The notes under the pieces were generated by a model. The model saw only the letters and a program-made list of their open reading frames with translations. It was not told the DNA's origin and made no database searches. The translations under genes were made by a program, and so were the position numbers. Shown piece by piece: positions 25,692 through 33,334 of a stretch of 64,000 bases of DNA. How positions within the stretch are numbered: position 1 is the stretch's first letter; every line of letters starts with the position of its first letter. The DNA is from Saccharothrix carnea (lineage in GTDB: Bacteria; Actinomycetota; Actinomycetes; Mycobacteriales; Pseudonocardiaceae), in assembly GCF_003014735.1 (NCBI RefSeq), contig NZ_PYAX01000010.1, positions 124,001 to 188,000 of the forward strand. Reading direction: 5' to 3'.

Positions 25692-25703
25692 ACGGGATGC
25701 CGC

Positions 25704-26786
25704 TCACCGGGCGCGGCGGGTGGCGTGGGCGACGAGGTCGGCCAGCGGCGCCTTCGCGGCCGGGCTCATCGGCGCCGAGCGCAGCGCGCCCAACGCCCGG
25801 TCGGCGCGGATCGTGATCAGCCGCTCCACCCGCGCCGCGGCCCCGGTCGCGATCACCACGTCCCGCAGCCGCTCGGCGCCGTCCTCGTCCAGCTCGGGAT
25901 CGCCGTGCAGGGTCGAGATCACCTCCCGCTGCCCGGGGGTGGCCTGCTGCCACGCCAGCGCCATCAGCACGGTCGGCTTGCCCGCGCGCAGGTCGTCCAG
26001 GTCCGGTTTGCCGGTCACCTCGGGGTTGCCGAACACGCCGAGCAGGTCGTCGCGGAGCTGGTAGGCCTCGCCGACCGGCCGCCCGTACGCGCCGCACACC
26101 CGCTTCAGCACCGCATCACCGCCGGCCAGCGCCACGCCGATGCGCAGCGGCAGCTCCACCGTGTACCGGGCGGTCTTGAGCCGGATCATCCGCCACGCCG
26201 ACCGCACCGGGTCCGCGCCGGCCCTCGGGTCACCGCCGAGGTCGAGGAACTGCCCGGCGATCAGCTCGGTGCGCATGGTGTGCAGCAGCGCCCGCACCTC
26301 GCGCCACCGCGCGTGGTCCGCCTCGGCCCGGTCCAGCATCTCGTCGGTCCACGTGAAGCACAGGTCACCCGCCAGGATGGCCAGGTTCACCCCGATCCGC
26401 TCGGCCGCCCGCCCGTCGTCGTGGTCGCCGTCGACGAACCGCCCGGCGAGTGCCCGGTGCACGGTCGGGCGGCCGCGGCGCAGCGCCGACCCGTCGATGA
26501 TGTCGTCGTGCACCAGCGCGAAGGTGTGGAACATCTCCAGGGCGGCGCCGGTCCACGCCACCGCGCGGTCGTGCGGCGAGCCGCCCGCCGCGACGAAACC
26601 GCAGTGGCAGAACAAGGGGCGCAAGCGCTTGCCACCGGACACGAACTCCCGCAGCACGTCCACCAGCGGCGGCAGGCACGGGTCCGGCGCGGTGCGCGCC
26701 TTCTCCGCCAGGAATCGGTCGAGCGTCTCGTCCACCTTCGCGCGGACCTCGGCGAGGTCGCCGCGCACGGCGTCGATGACAGTCAT
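25704..26786 (-). CDS. Polyprenyl diphosphate synthase (GGPP-type)
   Basis: 360 residues from an ATG at 26786 with GGAGG 4 nt upstream; the open frame continues far upstream but without coding character. Trans-isoprenyl diphosphate synthase: GGKRLRPLF (residues 51-59), first Asp-rich motif DDIID at 94-98 within LVHDDIIDG, GQFLDL, and a second motif in QLRDDLLGVFGNP. Bulk of residues before the first motif (MFHTFALVHDD) suggests a short C15-C20 product. It would add IPP to allylic diphosphates for terpenoid or carotenoid synthesis. A dxs relic lies ~430 bp upstream, so this may be the remnant of an isoprenoid cluster. Confidence 0.9.
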   Translation of the reverse strand: MTVIDAVRGDLAEVRAKVDETLDRFLAEKARTAPDPCLPPLVDVLREFVSGGKRLRPLFCHCGFVAAGGSPHDRAVAWTGAALEMFHTFALVHDDIIDGSALRRGRPTVHRALAGRFVDGDHDDGRAAERIGVNLAILAGDLCFTWTDEMLDRAEADHARWREVRALLHTMRTELIAGQFLDLGGDPRAGADPVRSAWRMIRLKTARYTVELPLRIGVALAGGDAVLKRVCGAYGRPVGEAYQLRDDLLGVFGNPEVTGKPDLDDLRAGKPTVLMALAWQQATPGQREVISTLHGDPELDEDGAERLRDVVIATGAAARVERLITIRADRALGALRSAPMSPAAKAPLADLVAHATRRAR

Positions 26787-27217
26787 GGAACCTCCACAAA
26801 CGCGAGCAGGACCGGGTTCCGGCGAGGACGCGGGGAGCGGGGACGCGGCGGGTGCACACGGTGACGTTCCGGGCGGTCCGATGTGGTCACCTCCCGGCCG
26901 TCCGAAGCTAACACCGGTGGGGCGCGACCGGCGGCCGACGAGGGCCGCCGACCCCGTTCGAGGTCGGGCGGACCGGTCCCACCTGCGCTTCCCGCCCCGA
27001 CATCCACCCTTTGACGTCGGATGACGGGCGCTCGACGACGCAGCGGAACACCGCTTCCCCGATTCGGCGGGGACAACACGCACACGTCCGTGTGGCAACC
27101 GCGCTCCCGTTCGCGTGAAACGCGCCGGCCCGCTTGTACCGGCCGGTCCCGGTGCGGCACGTCCGCCTCGTCCCGCGTTGCCGCAGGGGGTTCCCGCACC
27201 GGTTGGAGTGGCATTCG
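26787..27217. other. Non-coding stretch between the prenyl synthase and the dxs relic
   Basis: 431 bp with open frames that show no family resemblance and overlap one another. It presumably holds the prenyl synthase promoter and leftover sequence from the decayed isoprenoid gene; I see no clear operator or terminator. Confidence 0.5.
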
Positions 27218-27432
27218 ATGACCGACACCACCACCCTTCCCAGGGCTGTCCGGGCCCCGGCGCCGCTGATCGCCGGACCGGCCGACCTGACCGGCCTGCC
27301 GCGCGGCGCGTTGGCGGAGAACGATCCGGTACGTGCGCGGCGGGCCTGGCGATGGGCGGGCTGCGGCCGCTGGTGGCGGTGTACTCCACGTTCCTGACCC
27401 GGGCCGCGGACCAGGTGCTGATGGACGCGGTC
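27218..27432 (+). pseudogene. dxs relic (1-deoxy-D-xylulose-5-phosphate synthase)
   Basis: An ATG at 27218 starts MTDTTTLPRAVRAPAPLIAG; residues LIAGPADLTGLPRGALAE resemble the DXS N-terminus. About 35 codons later the frame changes by one, and from 27331 another frame reads TCAAGLAMGGLRPLVAVYS then TFLTRAADQVLMDAV, an unmistakable central DXS segment that is normally some 300 residues further on. The remnant ends exactly where the convergent lipB stop begins. It is therefore a frameshifted internal-deletion pseudogene. The segment match is strong; assignment of the N-terminal part is weaker. Confidence 0.8.
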
Positions 27433-28111
27433 ACCGGCGATCGGCCGCGAACACCCTCGTCAGGTGACGTTCGACCACCGGCACCACCTCGGCCGGCGCG
27501 ACCGGACGGCCGAGTTCGGCGCTCAGGGACGTGACCCCGGCGTCCTCGAGGCCGCACGGCACGATCCGGTCGAACGCCGTGAGGTCCGGGTCGCAGTTGA
27601 GGCCGAAGCCGTGCAGGCTGGTGCACCGCTCGATGCGCACGCCGATCGCGGCGATCTTGCGGTGCTGCCCGTGCGCGCGGGCGGCGGACGGCGGCACGTC
27701 CGGCGCGGGCGGGTGGTCGCCGAGCACCCACACGCCGCTGCGACCGGCGAGCCGCGCGGTCTCGACGCCGAACTCGGCGCACGTGCCGATCAGCGCCTCC
27801 TCGATCCGGCGGACGTGCCCGACCGAGTCCAGCGGCACCGGCAGCTTCACCACGGGGTAGCCGACGAGCTGACCGGGACCGTGCCAGGTGATCTCGCCGC
27901 CGCGGTCCACGGTCAGCACGGCGACGTCGTCGGTCGGGAACGCGGTGGCCTTGGTGCGCTTGCCCGCCGTGTACACGGGGAGGTGTTCCTGGAGCACGCA
28001 GACGTCGGTGATCTCGTCCGCGACGCGCGACGCGTGCAGCCGCCGTTGCTCGGCGTACGCCTGCTCGTACGGCACCGCGTCCCGGCCGAACCCGCCGTGC
28101 AGGAAGCGCAT
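27431..28111 (-). CDS. lipB: Octanoyl-[ACP]:protein octanoyltransferase LipB
   Basis: 226 residues from an ATG at 28111, one base after the stop of the upstream hotdog gene. The signature RGGEITWHGPGQLVGYP (70-86) and the catalytic pair K152 (HRKIAAIGVR) and C186 (IVPCGLEDA) are present, so the enzyme should be active. LipB moves octanoyl from ACP to lipoyl domains of 2-oxoacid dehydrogenases, forming a thioester on the Cys. It is last in a six-gene operon with ACP, two ketosynthases and two dehydratase-like proteins, and lipA is not adjacent. This suggests either a dedicated octanoyl-ACP supply or an altered acceptor (inference). Confidence 0.92.
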   Translation of the reverse strand: MRFLHGGFGRDAVPYEQAYAEQRRLHASRVADEITDVCVLQEHLPVYTAGKRTKATAFPTDDVAVLTVDRGGEITWHGPGQLVGYPVVKLPVPLDSVGHVRRIEEALIGTCAEFGVETARLAGRSGVWVLGDHPPAPDVPPSAARAHGQHRKIAAIGVRIERCTSLHGFGLNCDPDLTAFDRIVPCGLEDAGVTSLSAELGRPVAPAEVVPVVERHLTRVFAADRR

Positions 28112-28112
28112 G

Positions 28113-28553
28113 TCAGGAGTGTAGGTCGGCGGCGGCACGGGCCGTGGTGACCACTCGGCCGACCGTCATCACCACGTGCCCGTCCACCTCCGACCGCCCG
28201 GTGAACGCCACCGTGGCGCCGCGCGCGTCCAGGACCCGCACCGAGTGCCGGACCACGCACCCCGGCGAGACCGGCCGGTGGAACTTGACATCCGCCATCG
28301 CGCCGAACAGCACGACCCGGTCGGTGGCCGGTTCGTCCCACGACGACAGCAGCACGGCCGCCTGGCACCACGACTCCAGCAGCAGCGTCGGCGGGAAGTC
28401 GCCCAGGTCGACGCACCACGGCTCGTTGGCGCTGACCGCCTTGAGCGCGGTCAACGACTCGCCCGGCACGACGTCCAGCACCCGGTCCACCAGCAGGAGC
28501 GGGTGGCGGTGCGGCAGCAGTCGGAGGAGGTCGGTCCCGGCTCTCCCGGTCAC
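28113..28553 (-). CDS. FabZ-like hotdog-fold 3-hydroxyacyl-ACP dehydratase
   Basis: 146 residues from a GTG at 28553 that overlaps the upstream stop as GTGA; the longer in-frame reading is Arg-rich and unsupported. Residues 10-25 (LRLLPHRHPLLLVDRV) are the FabZ N-terminus with active-site H15, and E60 in LLESWCQAAVLL corresponds to the FabZ/FabA catalytic acid. It would dehydrate a 3-hydroxyacyl-ACP. The mid-protein CVDLGDFPPTLLLES departs from the usual NEPFFxGHFPxxPVMPGVL, so substrate range or activity may differ. Confidence 0.82.
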   Translation of the reverse strand: MTGRAGTDLLRLLPHRHPLLLVDRVLDVVPGESLTALKAVSANEPWCVDLGDFPPTLLLESWCQAAVLLSSWDEPATDRVVLFGAMADVKFHRPVSPGCVVRHSVRVLDARGATVAFTGRSEVDGHVVMTVGRVVTTARAAADLHS

Positions 28554-28885
28554 GGCTCGTACCCCAGCTTGATCCGGGCGACCACGCCGTCGTCGTCGCT
28601 CACCACCGCCGAACACCGCCGGCCTGTGTCGTCCCACGTCAAGCGCGCGGTCAAGGTGGTGCCCGGGAAGGTCGGCCGCAGGAAGCGGGCCGACTCGACC
28701 GCGGCCAGCCGCGCGCGGCCCGAGGCGCGGTGCGCGAACTCCACGACCGCGACGCCGGGGTAGATCGGGAAGCCGGGGAGGTGGCCCGCGAACACCGGGT
28801 CGTCCGGCGCGACGACCATGCGCGCGACGGTGGTCGTGGCGGACCGCTCCACCACCTCGACGGGTGAGCCGAACAAGCCCGTCAC
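28550..28885 (-). CDS. Second hotdog-fold dehydratase-like protein
   Basis: 111 residues from a GTG at 28885 overlapping the KAS III stop as GTGA. The segment FAGHLPGFPIYPGVAVVEFAHRA (split here around H35 and E49) matches the FabA/FabZ core GHFPGxPxxPGVxxxE. It lacks the N-terminal PHRxPxLLVDR helix that its neighbour supplies. The two hotdog proteins overlap by 4 bp and may form a heterodimer, each contributing half of what a FabZ homodimer has. Role in the operon: dehydration or editing of an ACP-bound beta-hydroxy acid (inference). Confidence 0.75.
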   Translation of the reverse strand: MTGLFGSPVEVVERSATTTVARMVVAPDDPVFAGHLPGFPIYPGVAVVEFAHRASGRARLAAVESARFLRPTFPGTTLTARLTWDDTGRRCSAVVSDDDGVVARIKLGYEP

Positions 28886-29841
28886 CGGTCCTCCCCCAGG
28901 ACGCCGAAGTCCGCCGTCACGTCCGGCCACACCAGCGTGGCCGCGCCCCAGGTCAGGCCGCCGCCGAACGCGACGGTCAGCACCCGGTCGCCCGCCTTGA
29001 GCCGACCGTGCGCGGCGGCGTCCGCCAGCAGCACGGGGATCGAGGCGGCGGCCGTGTTGCCGACCGCGTCGAGGTCCGACAGCACCTCGGACTCGTCCAG
29101 GCCGAGCCGGCGGGCGACGGCGTCGCAGATGCGCCGGTTGGCCTGGTGCGGCGCGAGGTGGTCCACGTCGTCGGGGCCGAGGCCGGTGCGGGCCAGCGCT
29201 TCCAGCGCCACGTCCGCCATGCGTTCGACGGCCTCCCGGAACACCTCCTTGCCGCTCATCCGGAAGTAGCGCTCACCGGCGGGTACCTGGATGAGGTCGG
29301 CTCCCCGGCCGTCGCTGCCGAGCACGCACGGGCCGATGCCCTCGCCCTCACCGATCACCACCGCGCCCGCGCCGTCGCCGAAGATCACCGCCGTGCCGCG
29401 GTCGTCCGGGTCGAGGATGGTGGAGAACGTCTCGGCCGCGACCAGCAGCACGGTCCGCGCCGCGCCGCTCGCGATCAGGCCCACCGCGTTGGCCAGGCCG
29501 TACAGGAAACCGGTGCACACGGCGGCCACGTCGTGCGCGGGCACGCCGACCAGGCCCAGTCGGGCGGCCACGGCGGGCGCGATCGCCGGGCACGACCGGT
29601 CCGGCGTGGTGGTGGCCACGATCACCGCGTCCACAGTGGACAGACCGGCCGAACGCAGCGCCCGCGCGCCCGCGTCCACGGCCAGGTCCGACGTGGTCGT
29701 GCCCGGCTCGGCCCACCGGCGCGCGCCGATGCCGGTGCGCGACCGGATCCACTCGTCGGAGGTGTCCAGCCGGGTGGCCAGGTCGTCGTTGGTGACGACC
29801 CGTGGCGGCAGGCTCGCGCCCACGCCGAGGATCACCGACAT
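28882..29841 (-). CDS. Beta-ketoacyl-ACP synthase III (FabH-like)
   Basis: 319 residues from an ATG with GAGGGGG 4 nt upstream. Full KAS III triad: C109 (AAVCTGF), H232 (PHQANRRI) and N262 (GNTAAASIP). TSDEWIRSRTGI at 27-38 and the C-terminal GGGLTWGAA are FabH hallmarks. It condenses an acyl-CoA primer with malonyl-ACP and so starts a chain. It is third in the ACP-KAS II-KAS III-hotdog-FabZ-LipB operon, 9 nt after KAS II. A malonyltransferase, ketoreductase and enoyl reductase are not encoded here and would come from housekeeping FAS. Confidence 0.92.
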   Translation of the reverse strand: MSVILGVGASLPPRVVTNDDLATRLDTSDEWIRSRTGIGARRWAEPGTTTSDLAVDAGARALRSAGLSTVDAVIVATTTPDRSCPAIAPAVAARLGLVGVPAHDVAAVCTGFLYGLANAVGLIASGAARTVLLVAAETFSTILDPDDRGTAVIFGDGAGAVVIGEGEGIGPCVLGSDGRGADLIQVPAGERYFRMSGKEVFREAVERMADVALEALARTGLGPDDVDHLAPHQANRRICDAVARRLGLDESEVLSDLDAVGNTAAASIPVLLADAAAHGRLKAGDRVLTVAFGGGLTWGAATLVWPDVTADFGVLGEDR

Positions 29842-29850
29842 CGTTCCCCC

Positions 29851-31062
29851 TCACGCCTTCGCGATGGCCAGCACCGCGTTCTGGCCGCCGAACCCGAACG
29901 AGTTGCTCAACGCCAGGTCGACCTCCCGCGGCACGGCGGCCGTGGCCACTTCGATCTCCAGCCGGGGATCCAGGGTCTCCAGGTTCGCGGTCGGCGGCAC
30001 GACGCCCCGCTCGACCGCGAGCACGGTGAACACCGCCTCCGCCGCGCCGGCCGCACCCAGCAGGTGCCCGGTCACGCCCTTGGTCGAGGTCACCAGCGGC
30101 CGTGCCGGCAGCAGTCGCGCCAGCACCCGGCCCTCCACCAGGTCGTTGAGCTGCGTGGACGTGCCGTGCGCGTTGACGTGCCCCACGTCGCCGGGTGATG
30201 CGCCCGCGTCCGCCAGCGCCGCCTCCGTCGCCGCGACCACGCCCCGCCCCTCGGGGTCGGGGTTGGTGATGTGGTGCGCGTCGGCGCTCGCGCCGTACCC
30301 GACGACCCGCGCCCGGACCCGCCGCCCGTCCGCCCGCGCGTCCTCCGCCCGCCGCAGCACCAGCACCGCCGCGCCCTCGCCCGCCACGAACCCGTCCCGG
30401 TCGACGTCGAACGGCCGGGACGCCGTCGCCGGGTCCTCCCGCCGCGACAGCGCGCCCATCCGGGCGAAACCGGCCATGGTCAACGGGTTGAGCAGCGCGT
30501 CGACCCCGCCGGCCAGCACCACGTCGCAGCGCCGGGCGGCGAGCAGGTCGCACGCCACGCCGATCGCGGTGGCCCCGGACGCGCACGCGGTCGACACCAC
30601 CAGGTTCGGACCGCGGAAGCCGAACTCCATCGCCAGCTGACCGGCGACCATGTTCGGCAGGTGCATCGGCAGCACCAGCGGCGACACCGCGGTCGGGCCT
30701 TCGGCCAGCAGCACGCCGTGCTGCCGCTCGAACGTCCCGCCGCCGCCCGCCGACGTGCCGATCACCACGCCGACGCGGGCCGCGTCCCACGTCCCGGTGT
30801 CCTCCTCGGCCACCGCCTCCCGTGCCGCGACCAGCGCCAGCCGCGCGAACCGGTCGAGCCGCACCGCTCGGCGCGCGCCGAGCAGCGCGTCCGCGTCGAA
30901 GTCGGGTACGCGGCACGAGATCGTCACCTCGTGGCCCGCGAGCACCGGGTCGTGCGCCGCGGTCGACCGGCCCGCCAGCACCGCGGACCACCCGGCCTCC
31001 ACGCCGACACCACCGGGCGTGACCAGGCCGAGCCCGGTCACCGCGACGTCAAGCCCGCTCAC
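29851..31062 (-). CDS. Beta-ketoacyl-ACP synthase II (FabF-like)
   Basis: 403 residues from a GTG at 31062 with GGAG 7-8 nt upstream, overlapping the ACP 3' end by 14 bp. Catalytic C160 (VVSTACASGA), H299 (NAHGTSTQLND) and H333 (GVTGHLLGAAG). Elongating ketosynthase. It lacks any fused domain and no chain-length-factor partner is present, so it is a FabF type and not a type II PKS pair. It works with the adjacent KAS III and ACP to build a short or medium acyl chain. Confidence 0.92.
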   Translation of the reverse strand: MSGLDVAVTGLGLVTPGGVGVEAGWSAVLAGRSTAAHDPVLAGHEVTISCRVPDFDADALLGARRAVRLDRFARLALVAAREAVAEEDTGTWDAARVGVVIGTSAGGGGTFERQHGVLLAEGPTAVSPLVLPMHLPNMVAGQLAMEFGFRGPNLVVSTACASGATAIGVACDLLAARRCDVVLAGGVDALLNPLTMAGFARMGALSRREDPATASRPFDVDRDGFVAGEGAAVLVLRRAEDARADGRRVRARVVGYGASADAHHITNPDPEGRGVVAATEAALADAGASPGDVGHVNAHGTSTQLNDLVEGRVLARLLPARPLVTSTKGVTGHLLGAAGAAEAVFTVLAVERGVVPPTANLETLDPRLEIEVATAAVPREVDLALSNSFGFGGQNAVLAIAKA

Positions 31063-31282
31063 CGGCCCGCTCCTCCATCAGCGCCACGATGTCGCCGACG
31101 GTCTCCATGTCGAACAGCTCGTCGTCGCTGATGTGCAGGTCGTGCTCCTTGCCGAGCACCATCGACAGCTCGACGAACGCGAGCGAGTCCAGGTCGAGGT
31201 CGTCCTTGGTCGCGTCCGGGGTGATCTGCTCCGGCGCGACCTTCAACGTGTCGACGAGGATCTTCTTCAGCGTCTCGTACAC
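31049..31282 (-). CDS. Acyl carrier protein
   Basis: 77 residues from a GTG at 31282, 6 nt after GAGGAGAG; an upstream in-frame extension to 31657 is antisense to the DUF4230 gene and is not coding. Four-helix ACP with phosphopantetheine attachment S33 in DLDSLAFVELS. Length and acidity are typical. It is the first gene of the operon with KAS II, KAS III, two hotdog proteins and LipB, and so a dedicated carrier distinct from the housekeeping ACP, which normally clusters with fabD/fabH/fabF. The divergent DUF4230 gene starts 110 bp away, so the operon promoter lies in 31283-31391. Confidence 0.9.
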   Translation of the reverse strand: MYETLKKILVDTLKVAPEQITPDATKDDLDLDSLAFVELSMVLGKEHDLHISDDELFDMETVGDIVALMEERAGERA

Positions 31283-31391
31283 AGGACTCTCTCCTCGCTC
31301 ACCCGACTCCTCCCCCGCCATCGAACCCCATCGGCCGGACCGGCGGCCAACCGGCGGGTTCCGCGGCGGTGCGGTGGGGTATCCCGCCCGC

Positions 31392-32012
31392 ATGAAGTGG
31401 CGCATCGGTGTGGCGGCGGTGCTCGTGGTGGTCGGGGTGCTGGTGGCGGCGGTGTTGGTGGTGCCGCGGTTCCTCGCGGGCACGGACACGATCGACCGCA
31501 GCCAACCGGCGTTGTTGCAGTCGTTGCGGGACTTGAGCCAGTACCACGCGTCGGCGGGCGAGTTCCAGGTGGTGCTCGACATCGAGCGCGACGTCCGGTA
31601 CGTGCCGTCCGCGCTGGCCGGGCAGCGGACGCTGTTCGTGGCCGCCGGGACGGTCAACGCCTACGTCGACTTCGGCGGGCTGGCCGAGGACGCGTTGCAG
31701 GTGGCGCCGACGAGCGCCTCCGGTGAGGCGCGGAAGGTGCGGCTGGCGCTGCCCGGTGCGGTGCTGGACAAGCCGAACCTGGACCAGGAGCGGTGTTACG
31801 TGTTCGCGCAGGAGCGCGGGCTGTTCGACCGGTTGGCGTCGTTGGTCGAGACGCAGGACCAGCAGCCGTTCTACGTGGCGGCGGAGCAGAAGATCGCGGA
31901 CGCCGCGCGGGAGTCCGGGCTGGTGGGGCGGGCGGACGACAACACGCGCAAGATGCTGACCGGCATGTTCGGCGCGCTGGGCTACCAGGTCGAGTTCACG
32001 AACCTGGACTGA
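31392..32012 (+). CDS. DUF4230 membrane-anchored protein
   Basis: 206 residues from an ATG at 31392. One N-terminal membrane helix (residues 4-28, VAAVLVVVGVLVAAVLVV) anchors an extracytoplasmic DUF4230 domain (~40-200) with LRDLSQYHASAGEFQVVLDIE. The function of this family is unknown. It is divergent from the ACP operon and overlaps the convergent TetR gene by 17 bp at the 3' ends. Confidence 0.83.
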   Translation: MKWRIGVAAVLVVVGVLVAAVLVVPRFLAGTDTIDRSQPALLQSLRDLSQYHASAGEFQVVLDIERDVRYVPSALAGQRTLFVAAGTVNAYVDFGGLAEDALQVAPTSASGEARKVRLALPGAVLDKPNLDQERCYVFAQERGLFDRLASLVETQDQQPFYVAAEQKIADAARESGLVGRADDNTRKMLTGMFGALGYQVEFTNLD

Positions 32013-32661
32013 CGTCGGCGAGCAGGCCCGCCACGGCGTCGAGGACCACGCCCAGCCCGAACTCGAACTCGTCGGCGAAGTCGTAGCCCGGCCGCAGCAC
32101 GTGCCCGGTCGCGATCTCCACCAGGTGCGGGTAGTCGTCCGGTGACAGGTGTTCGAGGATGTCCTCGGTCACCTCGGTGACGGAATCCGGGCCGCTGAAG
32201 GGAAGCGCGGCCTCCTGGACGGCGAACCCGTACACGTAGCTGTCCAGCAGGGCGTGGACGTGGGCGGTCAGGGCGAGCGGGAAGCCCGCGCGGCGCAGGG
32301 TGCCGATGGTCGCGTCGTGGTGCCGCAGCGTCGCCGGGCCGGGCGCGGTCCTCGACTCCAGCAGCCCGATCGCCCAGGGGTGGCGCCGCAGCACGGCACG
32401 CGCGGAGTTCGCCCGCTTGACCATCTCGTGCCGCCAGTCGCCGCCCGGCGTGGGCAGTTCCATCCGGCTGAAGACCACGTCCACGATGCCGTCCAGGATC
32501 TCGTCCTTGTTGGCCACGTGGTGGTAGAGCGACATCGGCTTGACGCCGAGCGCGTCGGCGAGCGACCGCATGGTCAGCCCGCCGATCCCGCCGGCGTCGG
32601 CGATGGCGACGGCGGCGCGCAGCACGCGTTCCCGGCTCAGCGGTGCGCCCGGCTTGGGCAC
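31996..32661 (-). CDS. TetR-family regulator with tetracycline-repressor-type C-terminal domain
   Basis: 221 residues. HTH at ~8-55 (SRERVLRAAVAIADAGGIGG, MRSLADALGVKPMSLYHHVANKDEIL) and a TetR_C-like ligand domain with LHHVANKDE then LLDSYVYGFAVQE. It faces a small membrane-protein gene across a 92-bp gap containing two palindromic boxes sharing the core TACTTAGTA, the classic arrangement for a repressor of itself and its divergent neighbour. Confidence 0.9.
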   Translation of the reverse strand: MPKPGAPLSRERVLRAAVAIADAGGIGGLTMRSLADALGVKPMSLYHHVANKDEILDGIVDVVFSRMELPTPGGDWRHEMVKRANSARAVLRRHPWAIGLLESRTAPGPATLRHHDATIGTLRRAGFPLALTAHVHALLDSYVYGFAVQEAALPFSGPDSVTEVTEDILEHLSPDDYPHLVEIATGHVLRPGYDFADEFEFGLGVVLDAVAGLLADVSPGS

Positions 32662-32687
32662 TGGGTACCTCCGGCGGTGACAGGCTC

Positions 32688-32723
32688 GTACTTAGTACGG
32701 TACCGTCCGCCTTACTAAGTAAG
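32688..32723. promoter_or_regulatory. Pair of TetR operators
   Basis: GTACTTAGTAC (32688-32698) and CTTACTAAGTAAG (32711-32723) are both perfect palindromes about a central base. Their cores TACTTAGTA and TACTAAGTA are reverse complements of each other. They sit in the divergent gap between the TetR gene and the DUF4386 gene. Confidence 0.75.
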
Positions 32724-32753
32724 TCCAGCGCGTCGCCGTCGAGGGGAAGACCC

Positions 32754-33332
32754 ATGTCATCGAGAGCCATCGCACGGTCCGTGGGTGCGCTGTTCATCGT
32801 CGCGTTCGTCGTCTACGGCGGCGGTAGCGCTCTGGTCGAGGCCGGGGCGAGCGCGGCGGGAGGGCTGCTCATGCTGGTGAACTCGGCCGTCGTGGTCGGC
32901 ATCGGCGTGCTGGCGTTCCCGGTGCTCAGGCCGCACAGCGAAATCACCGCGCACGCCTACCTGGCCGGTCGGGCGGTGGAGGCGGCGCTGTTGGCGGTCG
33001 GCGTCGTGTTCCTCCTGCTGCCGGAACCGGTGCCGGCGGGCAACCACCACAGCTACCAGGTCGCGATGATGGCCGTGGCGACGGCGGGCGTGCTGTTCTG
33101 CCGGGTCCTGCTCCGCGCACGCCTGGTGCACCGCGCCGTCGCGGTGTGGGGCGTGATCGGCTACGCCGTGTTCCTGGTCGGCGCGGTCCTCGAAGTCCTC
33201 GGCTACCCGGTCGGCGTGGTGCTGTCCGTCCCGGGAGGCCTGTTCGAGATCGCCCTGGGAGTGCTGCTGATCGTCAAGGGCTTCGCCGCGCCCACGGCCT
33301 CGACCCCGAGGGCACCGGCGTACGCTGCGTGA
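32754..33332 (+). CDS. DUF4386-family multi-pass membrane protein
   Basis: 192 residues from an ATG at 32754 with GAGGGGAAG 5 nt upstream. Five or six hydrophobic helices (e.g. AIARSVGALFIVAFVVYGG, LLMLVNSAVVVGIGVLAF, AVEAALLAVGVVFLLL) and the YLAGRAVEA motif of DUF4386 proteins. The function is unknown; members are often paired with TetR repressors and drug or solvent stress genes. It is probably repressed by the divergent TetR protein. Confidence 0.84.
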   Translation: MSSRAIARSVGALFIVAFVVYGGGSALVEAGASAAGGLLMLVNSAVVVGIGVLAFPVLRPHSEITAHAYLAGRAVEAALLAVGVVFLLLPEPVPAGNHHSYQVAMMAVATAGVLFCRVLLRARLVHRAVAVWGVIGYAVFLVGAVLEVLGYPVGVVLSVPGGLFEIALGVLLIVKGFAAPTASTPRAPAYAA

Positions 33333-33334
33333 CG

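Noticed and set aside
26787..27782. Upstream extension of the prenyl synthase frame
   Set aside because: No family resemblance, crosses the dxs relic and part of lipB, while a good ATG and RBS exist at 26786.
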